DNA from: Streptomyces radiopugnans
GTDB lineage: Bacteria > Actinomycetota > Actinomycetes > Streptomycetales > Streptomycetaceae
Direction of reading: 5' to 3'
DNA length: 64,000 nucleotides
NCBI RefSeq assembly: GCF_900110735.1
Contig: NZ_FOET01000006.1
Location: 62,001-126,000 of the forward strand
Shown here: positions 25,461 to 34,800 of the stretch, in pieces
How the letters are laid out: each line of letters opens with the position of its first letter
Numbering within the stretch: position 1 is the stretch's first letter
The notes under the pieces: model-generated
The model's database searches: none
Told to the model about the DNA's origin: nothing
What the model saw: the letters and a program-made list of their open reading frames with translations, nothing else
Position numbers and translations under genes: made by a program

Positions 25461-27206
25461 TCATGCGGAAGCTCCTTCCGCCGGCACGGGCTTCCCGTGT
25501 GCCAGGGGCAGGGCGGCGAGGGAGAACAGCCGGTCGGCCTCGTGCAGCGGCAGCACGGTGGCCAGGAGCGCCTCCGCGTCCTCCCCGGGCAGCGGTGCGG
25601 GCCGGCCGGCGGCCCGGGCCGTCAGCACCGTCAGGACGGCCGTGAGCCAGGCGGGGTCGCCCCCGGGCGCGCCGCACAGCCGGCGGTCGCGGTTGTGCCA
25701 CCACAGCAGCAGGCAGCTCGCGGCGGCGTGCACCCAGCACAGCCTCGCGGCCAGGTCCTGGTCGCGCAGCGGGTCGGCGCCCCGGCGGGTGCGCAGGGCG
25801 TGCCCCGACCAGGACACCGCCCGCTCCAGCCGGGTGACGGCCCGCGCCGCTCGCAGTTCGCCCGCCTTCTCCAGCACCTCCCTGGCCCCGGCGGCCACCG
25901 CCGGCACCGCGTCCAGCACCGGGTCCGGGCCGCGGTCGGACAGCTCCAGACGGTCCAGGCGCGGTTCGGGCAGCGGGGCGTCCAGCGTGCACGTCCGGGC
26001 GAGGGCGCCGGGGTCCGCGTCCGCCGCGGGCCGTGCGGCGGCCAGCCGGGCGAAGTGGGCGACGACCAGGCGGAGGTTGGCGGTGGGGCTGGTGTCGATG
26101 TGGCGGACGACGGCGTTGTCCCGCCGCAGCGTGTCGAAGGCCGCGTACGGACCGTCGCGCAGCACCCCGCGGCTGCCGAGCACGTCCGCGCAGCGCGCGA
26201 GCGCCTCCTCGCAGGCGTCGGTGAGGACCTTCTTGGCCACGCTCGACCACAGGCTCTGGGCGGCGGGCAGCACGTGCAGACCGCGAGCGGCGGTCAGGGC
26301 CACCGCGTCCCCGGCCAGCAGCAGGGCCGCCGCGGTGGCCAGTTCGCGCCGGGTGCCCGGGTGCGCCAGCACCTCGCGGCCGGCCGCCCGGTGGGCGGCG
26401 GCGAAGTCCAGCGCCAGGCGCAGGCCGGTGTCGGCGCAGGCCAGGCCGGCCGCCGTGCTCATGGTGCGGACCACCTGCATGGCCTTCATCGCGGTCTCCA
26501 GGCCCCGGCCCGTCTCCCCGACCAGCGCGCTCCGCGGCACGGTGAGGCCGTCGAAGCGGAAACCGGCCAGATCGGCACCGCGCATGCCCGTGGGGCGGCG
26601 GGTGCCGCGACGGGCCGCGGCGGCCTGTTCACCGTCCAGCAGCAGCGCGGAGAAGGCGGCCGGGCCGCGCCCGCCGGTGCGGGCCACCACCAGCAGCCCA
26701 TCGCACCTCCCGCCGAGTCCGACCAGCCACTTCTCGCCGGTCAGCGCATAGCCGCCGGGGACCGGCTCGGCCCGCGTCTCGTTGGCGAGCAGGTCGCTGC
26801 CGTGGTCGGCCTCGGAGAGGGCGAAGCCGAGCGAGCCGCCCTCGTCCAGCAGCCGTACGACGTGCTCGCGCTGCCGGGGGGAGCCGGCGATCAGCACACA
26901 GGTGGCCGCGGTGATGCCGAACATGGTGGCGGGCATGATCGCCGCGTCCCGGCGGGCGGCGGTCCTCACCAGCATCAGCGTGGCGTCCAGGGCCTCCAGG
27001 GTGCCGCCGAGGGCGGCCGGGACGAAGGCGGTGCGCAGCCGCGGCCCGGCCTGTGCGGCCAGTGCGTGCGGACGGGCGTCGGCGGCGTCCCGGCCGGCCG
27101 CGGCGGCGAACCCGAACGGGTTGCGCGCATCGCGCGGGTCGCCCAGCTCCTGTTCCAGAGCGGTGGCGGCGGCGTACCGCGGCCACCGGTCCGCGCCCGC
27201 CGTCAT
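25461..27206 (-). CDS. Acyl-CoA dehydrogenase family flavoprotein, long form (2)
   Basis: A 581-residue paralogue of the 23651 gene. Shared blocks are GFALSEADHGSDLLANETRA, VPGGYALTGEKWLVGLGGR and LDFAAAHRAAGREVLAHPG. It diverges more in the C-terminal third. The ATG overlaps the pfaD stop by 4 bases. Two adjacent long acyl-CoA dehydrogenases could form a heterodimer or act at two chain positions. The substitution of ID by GL in the KWL-IG block suggests different specificity. No direct evidence for substrate. Confidence 0.87.
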   Translation of the reverse strand: MTAGADRWPRYAAATALEQELGDPRDARNPFGFAAAAGRDAADARPHALAAQAGPRLRTAFVPAALGGTLEALDATLMLVRTAARRDAAIMPATMFGITAATCVLIAGSPRQREHVVRLLDEGGSLGFALSEADHGSDLLANETRAEPVPGGYALTGEKWLVGLGGRCDGLLVVARTGGRGPAAFSALLLDGEQAAAARRGTRRPTGMRGADLAGFRFDGLTVPRSALVGETGRGLETAMKAMQVVRTMSTAAGLACADTGLRLALDFAAAHRAAGREVLAHPGTRRELATAAALLLAGDAVALTAARGLHVLPAAQSLWSSVAKKVLTDACEEALARCADVLGSRGVLRDGPYAAFDTLRRDNAVVRHIDTSPTANLRLVVAHFARLAAARPAADADPGALARTCTLDAPLPEPRLDRLELSDRGPDPVLDAVPAVAAGAREVLEKAGELRAARAVTRLERAVSWSGHALRTRRGADPLRDQDLAARLCWVHAAASCLLLWWHNRDRRLCGAPGGDPAWLTAVLTVLTARAAGRPAPLPGEDAEALLATVLPLHEADRLFSLAALPLAHGKPVPAEGASA

Positions 27207-28813
27207 AGCCGCTCCCCTTCCGCGGCCGGCGGTGCGGGCCGGTACTCGGCGCAGGAGCGCGGCAGCCGCACCCCGGCGAGGGCCAACTGGTGCACCCGGG
27301 CTGTGTAGGCGGCGCCGCGCAGCAGGTGCCCGGCCACGTCCGCGGCCCGCCGGTTCTCCGGCGCCGCCAGGTAGGTGCCGCGCGCCCAGGCGTTGAAGGC
27401 TCCCATGGCCGGGCCGCACCACACCTGGAAGTCGGCGGTGCGGTCCGCCTCGCCGGTCACCGCCCACCGCGAGGCCATCCCCAGGTACCAGCGGAACAGC
27501 AGCGCCATCCGGCGGCGCGGGACGGCCGCCGCGCGCCGCAGCTGGTCGGGGTCGCGGCGGGCGAAGTACGCCTCGACCTCCTGCCAGACCTCCTCCACCG
27601 GGCGGCGGAAGATCTGCTTCTCCAGGCGGCGCAGCTCCTCCTCGGGAAGCGCCTCGATGCCGTCGTGGCGCTGGTACAGCTCGTAGAGGCGCTTGGCGCG
27701 CATCGGGAACAGGGTGCCCTTCTTGAGCACCTGGAGTTCCACCCCGAGTTCGAACATGTCGGCCGCGGGGGCCATTTCGCAGTCGGCCAGTCCCGCTTCG
27801 GCCAGCAGCCGCCGGGCGGGCTCGGAGGTGCCGGACTCCAGGCACGACTGGTGCACCGAGCCCACCACGACGTAGTCGGCCCCCATGGCGTAGGCGGCGG
27901 CGGCCGCGTGCGGGGTGCCGATGCCTCCGCCCGCGCCGAGCCCCACCGGTACCGGGTAGCGCATCTCGCGCTGGATCGCGTCGCGCGTCTCCAGCAGCGC
28001 CGGGAAGAGCGCGGTGAGCGGGCGCCGGTCGGTGTGTCCGCCGGAGTCCGCCTCGGCGGTGACGTCGTCGGCCAGCGGCACGTACCGCGCCAGCTCCGCC
28101 TGTTCGGCGGTGATCAGCCCGCGGGCCAGCAGGTCGGCGGTGATCGCCTGTGGGGCGGGGCGCATGAACCGCTCGGCCACCTCCGGGCGCGAGACCTTGG
28201 CGACGAGCCGGTTGGCGGCCACCACCCGGCCGTCGCGGCCCCGGTGCAGTCCGGCCACCCGGTAGCGCACCACGTGCGGGGTGAGGTCCAGGTAGGCCGA
28301 GGCCTCGACGCACCGCACCCCGTGCCTGAGCAGCAGCTCCACCCCGTCGCGCTCCAGGGCGTCCTCGCTGGGGCTGTGGATGAGGTTGACCGCCCAGGGC
28401 AGGTCCGGGAGTTCGGCGGCGAAGCGGCGCAGCGCGCGGTCGATGCGCTCGGGCAGCAGGCCGGCCGCGCCGAAGGAGCCCAGGCAGCCGGCGCGGGCCA
28501 GGGCGATCACCAGTTCCTCGGAGGCTATGCCGCCCGCCATGGCGCCGCCCAGGTAGGCCAGGCGGACGCCGTGCCGCTCGCGGAAGGCGCGGGAGCCCAG
28601 GCGCTCGGGTGGCAGCGGGCCGAGCGCGGCCAGGACCCGGGTGCCGGGCCCGGGCCGGGCAGTGGTGGCGCCGGGGCCGTGCGGGGTGTCGACGATGTAG
28701 CAGGGCTCCTCCAGCCGTTCCAGGACGTGCTGGATGCCGACCGGGTCGGTGCGGGGCGTCCGGGGTGCGGTGCGGGCCAGATGGCGGGCGCCGCCCGTCA
28801 TGGGTGTGGTCAT
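27203..28813 (-). CDS. pfaD: PfaD-family trans-acting enoyl reductase (FMN TIM barrel)
   Basis: A 536-residue protein of the PfaD/PUFA enoyl reductase family. RLAYLGGAMAGGIASEELVI opens the barrel, PWAVNLIHSPSEDALERDGV follows, and VGLGAGGGIGTPHAAAAAYA with MGADYVVVGSVHQSCLESGT forms the FMN phosphate site. VQVLKKGTLF-like ELQVLKKGTLFPMRAKRLYE is the PfaD hallmark. It reduces the trans-enoyl intermediates of an iterative synthase, acting in trans because no ER domain is present in the large proteins. ATGA overlap with the giant synthase gene upstream and with the dehydrogenase downstream. Confidence 0.95.
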   Translation of the reverse strand: MTTPMTGGARHLARTAPRTPRTDPVGIQHVLERLEEPCYIVDTPHGPGATTARPGPGTRVLAALGPLPPERLGSRAFRERHGVRLAYLGGAMAGGIASEELVIALARAGCLGSFGAAGLLPERIDRALRRFAAELPDLPWAVNLIHSPSEDALERDGVELLLRHGVRCVEASAYLDLTPHVVRYRVAGLHRGRDGRVVAANRLVAKVSRPEVAERFMRPAPQAITADLLARGLITAEQAELARYVPLADDVTAEADSGGHTDRRPLTALFPALLETRDAIQREMRYPVPVGLGAGGGIGTPHAAAAAYAMGADYVVVGSVHQSCLESGTSEPARRLLAEAGLADCEMAPAADMFELGVELQVLKKGTLFPMRAKRLYELYQRHDGIEALPEEELRRLEKQIFRRPVEEVWQEVEAYFARRDPDQLRRAAAVPRRRMALLFRWYLGMASRWAVTGEADRTADFQVWCGPAMGAFNAWARGTYLAAPENRRAADVAGHLLRGAAYTARVHQLALAGVRLPRSCAEYRPAPPAAEGERL

Positions 28814-31800
28814 GCTCCGGTCTCCTTCTCCGTGCCGTCCTCCGCGTGGGCCCGTTCCGCCCGCGCGGCGGGGACGACCTCCACGGCCACGTCGGTGAGT
28901 TCGTAGATGCGCAGGCCCGGCTTCCAGACGGCGGCGTCGGCGACGACGACGAGGCGGCCGTCGTCCCGCCGGACCTCCTTGATGTGGGCATCGAAGGTCA
29001 TCTCGCCGTCGCCGCGCAGGATCTGGCCGCGGTACTTCCAGCCCATGGCGACGTCGAGGGGCACCCCGAACCGCACCGGCCCCATGCCGTCCGCCAGGCC
29101 GGAGTCGATGACGTGGACCTGGAGGGCCTGGATGACGGCCTCCACCCCCAGCGATCCGGGCATCACCGGGTCGCGGTGGAAGTGGCAGTCGAAGTACCAG
29201 TCGTCGTCGGCGACGGTGCGGCTGCCGTGGATGTAGCCCTGACCGTGGACGCCGCCGCCGTCCACCACGGTCACCTCGTCGACCATCCGCAGGTGGTCGT
29301 CGGCCAGGTGCAGCCCGGTGCCGGGCTGGGGCCTGAACCAGCGGTCGTCGGAGCGGACGGCCAGGGTCCGCGTCCGGGCCGGGTCGAGGCCGGCCCGCTC
29401 GGCCTCCAGCCACGGCGGGACGTAGGTGCCGGAGTCCAGCCCGACCTGGTTGGAGAGCGCCTGCTCGGTGAAGTACCCGAAGAGCGACTCGCCCTCGTAG
29501 AACACCTCGTCGTCGGCGAGCAGCCGGTAGCGGAACTTCTGGAGGGTGGCGCCCGGCACGGACTGGCTGGACAGCAGCTCCGACTCGTGCCGGACCGTCT
29601 TGCCGGCCAGCTCGGGGCGGCGCACGAAACGGGCGCGGCCGTCCAGGTTGCGGATCGACAGCTCCTCGTCCGGGCTGGCCAGGGTGGCGCCCAGGTAGTA
29701 GCCGAGCAGGATCGCCGCCTGCAGGGAGGTCTCCATCACCACGCAGTTGGGCATCTCCGGCCCGGCGGTGTCCCGGTAGTACCAGGCCTCGGGCGGGGAG
29801 TCGTACTCGGTGGCCATGGTGGCGCCGGGACGCAGTTCGCCTCGGGTGCCGTCCAGTCGCATGATGCGGTCCACGAACCGGAAGTCGCCGTTGGGGATGT
29901 AGGGCGCGCGCCGGCCCGCGTAGATCTCGAACTCCGTGCCCATCGCCGTGCCCAGGTCGCCCTTGGCGGCGTGGGCGAGGTGGAGTTCGTTGATGAAGGC
30001 CGCCTCGCCGCGCTCGTTGCGGCGGCCGAGGAAGGCCGGGAGGCCGCCGGCCTCGGGCCGGTAGGCGGTGCCGGGCTTCTCCTGCACCCGCACCCCGAAG
30101 TTCCGCATGGCCACGATGGGCTTGTCACCGTCGTAGACGGTGATGTCGGCGACGACGGTGGGCCGCGGCAGCATGGTCAGCTCGGTGATCTCCACCTCGT
30201 AGCGGACCTCGCGGGTCCGCGGGGTGATCTGGCCGCGCACCTTGACCTCGGTCTCCAGGCCCGGCACCGCCTGGAACTCGGCGTCCGGGAAGACCATGTG
30301 CATCCCCAGGTACATGGCGTACGTCTGCAGCAGCTGCACCCCGCCCTCGGCGATGAGCGATCCGGCCAGCACCGGGTCCCCGGTGAAGTGGCAGGCGAAG
30401 TACCAGCCCTCGGGGTCCAGCCGCTTGACGGCGGTGAGCGCGCCGAGCCGGCGCGGTCCGCCCAGCCGGTCGACGACCGGGATCTCGTCGATCATGCGCA
30501 GCATTTCCCCGGGCAGCCGCAGCGAGCGGTTGCAGCCGTCGGCGCTCTGGTCCCAGCGCGGGCCGAACACCTCCCCCGGGCGGCCTGCGGCCAGCAGCTC
30601 CAGGTCCTTCCCGGTCAGGGAGGTGCGGTCGGTGCGGGCCAGCGGCTTGAACCAGGCGGGCTCCATCGCCGCACGCCGCCTGCGGTCCGCGGCGTTCTCC
30701 ACCACGCCCAGGGAGTCGGCCAGTTCGGCCGGGGTGAAGAACCCGGCGCAGGCGTCGAGCAGTTCCAGGATCAGCTCGCCGTCGGCGTAGCAGCGGTAGT
30801 TGAAGAAGAACAGCAGGTTGTCGCCGTTCCACACGAAGCGGTCGATGCGGATGTCGTAGCGCAGCGTCTGCCCTTCGCGGGGCAGGCCTCCGTGGAAGAC
30901 CAGGCGGCTGTCCAGCAGCCGGTAGACGCGCTCGCCGCGGGTGCGGAAGTCGATGCCGAGGTAGGCGATGAGGAGCATGTCGCACTGGCCGGCCTCGATG
31001 GTCACCGCACACGGGACCAGGCCGTCCACCGTGTACCAGGCGCCGACCGGGACGTCGTACTCGGTGGTGATCTCGGCGGGCTCGAAGCGCCCCGTCTCAC
31101 CGGTGATCCGGGTGACCCGGCTGACGAAGAGGTACGGCGGCTCGGGCAGGCGGCAGCGTCGCGGGTAGGTGTCGACCTCGGCGAAGGCCGGGCCGAAGAC
31201 CGGCGCGACCCGGCCGCGGGCGAACTCCAGCAGGTCCCGCTCGTCCCACAGTACGGTCCTCTCCCGTCCCGCGGGCGCTACGGGCACGGCGGGCGGCACC
31301 GCGGCGGACGCGGCGCCGGACTCCAGGGACCGCAGCGTGTTCTCGGTGAACGCGGCCTGCGCGCGCAGCGCGGCGCGGTGCGCGCGGGCGACGGTGGCCG
31401 CCATCGCCCGCAGCGGGGGCGCGGCGGGACGGGCCAGGGCCGCCGGACGGTACCGCTCGGGGGCGGAGCGCGGCAGCGGTTCGGGCAGGTGGACGAACGG
31501 CTCCTCCTCGATGACGATCCGTTCCGCGGCGGGGTCGGGGCCGGGGACGGGCTCCGGGGCGGGGACGGGCTCCGGGGCGGGGAGTTCCGCCGCCGGGGAC
31601 GCGGGTGGCATGGCCGGGGTCACCTCACTGGGCTGGATGTCCGGGGTGATCGGGGGGTGCGCGGGGTGCTCGGGCAGGACCTCGGGCGGGTCGGGGGTGA
31701 GAACGGCCGCGGCCGCCCGTGCCGTCCGGTCCGCGATCGACTCGCCGCCGCACGGCACGGAGAGCACCGGTCCGGCCGGTGCGGCCGTCCGCGGCGGCGG

Positions 31801-34800
31801 CGCCAGTTCCTCCAGGCCGACGGGCAGGCCGTGGGCGACCAGCCGGGCCAGTGCCTGGGCGAGCGCGGTGGCGGCCGGGGCGCCGCGCCGGTCGACCGAG
31901 ACCGCCACGTGGTCGCGGCCCTTGAGGGTCTCGCCGATCCACCGGGTGCAGGTGGCGCCCGGGCCGACCTCGACGAAGTAGCGGTAGCCGCGCTCGTGGG
32001 CGGTCTCGGTGAGCCGGACGAAGTCGATGGTGCTGCGCAGGGTGACCGCGATGCGCTGGGCGATCAGGCTCCGGTCGGTGGTGTCCACCCGGTCGTAGTC
32101 GTAGGCGGACAGCAGTTCCAGGGCGGGGTCCGGCGTACCGAGCGGGTAGTCGTTGAGCGCGGCCAGCGCGTCGAGCTCGGGGTCGACCACGGGGCAGTGC
32201 ATCACGTGGTTGGCGGGCGCCTTCGCCGCCTGGCACCCCACCTTCCCGATCACCTGGGCGACCTGCTTCGGATCGCCGGCGATCACCACCTCGCGCGGGG
32301 TGTTGACATGGGTGAGGAAGACACGTTCCAGACCGGCCATGGCCGAGCGCACCACGTCCGGTCCGGCGAGCAGCACCCGGGTCGCCCACACCTCGCCGTC
32401 CGGCACGGAGGCGGGGATGCCCCAGTCCTCGCGGACGCGCAGCTTCGGGCCGCGCAGCCGGTCGCGGAACAGCGGGGTGGCCGCCAGCGCCGCGTCGTCC
32501 CGGGCCGATTCGGCCCAGACCCCGCCGGCGAAGAGCATGCTGGACTCGCCCAGGCTGTAGCCGAAGCCGCCGTCGGGCCGGATGCCCAGCACGTCGCGCA
32601 GCAGCCGGGTGTGCAGCACCGCGAAGTTGGTGCCCGCGGCGAGCATCACCGGGATGTCGTCGATCAGGCGCTCCTCGTGGCGCATCAGGTCCCGGCGGCC
32701 GAGCGGGCCCCGGGCGCGGGGGTGGAGCGCGCGGTGCTTCAGCCGCCGGGCGGGATGGTCGGCTTCCCGCTCGAAACCGTCCAGGAGCCCGGGGAAGAGG
32801 CGGAACAGGTCGCGGCCGGCGCCGGGGTAGGTGGTGAACGCGCCGGGGTAGACGAAGGCGACCCGGCCGTCGGGGCCCATCGGGCGCGCGGTGCAGTAGC
32901 TCCCGGAGGGCGTGGACCACTCGCCGCCCTCGGCGATGACGCGCGGCAGGTCGCGTTCGGCGGCGGCCAGTTCGCCGGCGAGCCGGCCGGCGTCGGCGGC
33001 GACCAGGACGGCGGTGTGGCGGGAGCGGCGGGCGGCCAGCTCCCGTACGGCCCGGTGGGTCACCGCCCGCGGTCCGTGCTCGGCGAGTTCGGCGGCGGCG
33101 GCGCGGGCCGCGGCGGCCAGCCCGGGGCCGTCGTCGGCGGTGAGCGGCAGCAGCAGCACGCCGGGGCCGTCGCGCCAGTCGGCGGCGGGCCGTGCCGGGC
33201 CGGTGCCCTGCGGTGTCCCGCGCAGCACCACGTGGGCGGCTGTGGCGCCGGCGGGGCCGGTGTCGCCGAGCAGACTGAGCGCGGCGACGCGGGCGGCGCC
33301 GCGGCGGCGGACGGGCCAGGGCTGCGGTTCCCCCAGCACGGTGAAGCAGGAGCCCTCGAACGCGGTGTCCTCCGGGTCGGGCAGCAGGCCGTCCGGAGCG
33401 GCGGGGAAGTCGGCGTGGTGCAGGACCAGTGCGGCCGCGACCAGTGCGGCCAGCGGTGCCGCGCGCTGGGTGTCCCCCACCAGTGCTCCCGTGCTCCCCA
33501 GCACGCAGCCGTAGGGGTCGCCCGCGTCCGCCTCCCGGGCGGCCTGCGGGTCGGGCCGGTAGACGGTGGCCAGGGCCGCGGCCTCGCCGTGGCGGGCGGC
33601 GGGGGTGGCGCCGCCGAGCTCCAGGTATTCGACGTCGCCGGGGGAAACCCGGGCGTCGGCGAGGGCGGCGCGGGCGGCGGCGGCCACGGCGGGGCCGTGG
33701 CCCTGGCCACCGTCGCCGCTGTGCACGCGCAGGGCGTCCACCGTCGCGTACACCTTGCGGCCGGTCTCCCCGGCCCGGGTGACGACCACGGCCGCCGCCC
33801 CGTCACCGAGCGGCGGCGGCTCCTGGCCGTCGCGGGCGGCCAGCCGGGCCCGGGCCCGGGTGTTCTCCGCCCCGGCGGCCAGGTCCACCCCGCCCACCAG
33901 CACCGCCTCGACGGTCGGGTCCAGCAGCAGCAGTCCGGCCACCTCCAGCGCCCGGACCCCGGCCGTCCCGTCCGCGGCGACGGTGAAGGACGGCCCGGTG
34001 AGGTTGCGCGACGAGGACAGCCGGCTGGCCATGATGTTGCCGATGTAGCTGAGCACCTCGTTGGCGCCGATCGGCTCGTGCACGGCGCCGCGCACCGCCT
34101 CCTCCAGGCGGTCGAGCTCCTCCCGGCCCAGGCGCACCCCGGCACGCTCGCACTCCGCGCGTACGTGGGCGCCGATGTCGAACCGGGCCCGGTGGGTGTG
34201 GGTGCGTGGTTCCATCTCCATCGCGACCACCACGCCGACCCGCCGCTCGGGCAGTTCGTCGGCCTTGGTGCCGGGCGGCGGGGCGGGGTAGCCCGCGTCG
34301 GTGAGGGCCTGCTCGGCGGCCTCGAACAGGGCCAGGTGCTGGGGGTTGGCCTGGGCCAGCTCGTTGGGCGGGATGCGGTAGACGCGGGGGTGGACGTCGA
34401 TGCGGTCCAGGTAGCCGCCCGGCACGGCGGAGTCCTGGGCGGGCGTGCCGGACAGCGGACCGCGGGTGAGCCCGTCCGCGCCGTACCAGCGGTGCGGCGG
34501 GCGCTCGGTGAGGGCGGACCGGCCCGGACGCGCGGCGCGGTGCAGCGCGCCGGTGCCGGACAGCGCGCCGAGGCGGGCGCCCAGGCCGGTCACCGCGAGC
34601 CTGGCGAGAGGGCGCGGTGCGGGGGCCTGCGCGTCCGTCCCGGCGGAGGCGGTCACGGGCACGGGGGCGGGCGCCGGGAGGGGATCGGCGGCGGCCTCGG
34701 GGCCGGCCAGCACCAGATGGGCGTTGGTGCCGCCGAAGCCGAACGCGGAGACCGCCGCGCGGCGCGGCACCGCTCCCCGGGGCCAGGGCGTGTTCTGGCG

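Noticed and set aside
25461..28991. 1176-codon minus frame read as one long protein
   Set aside because: Only the part from 27206 down is the acyl-CoA dehydrogenase; the rest is an out-of-frame shadow of pfaD.
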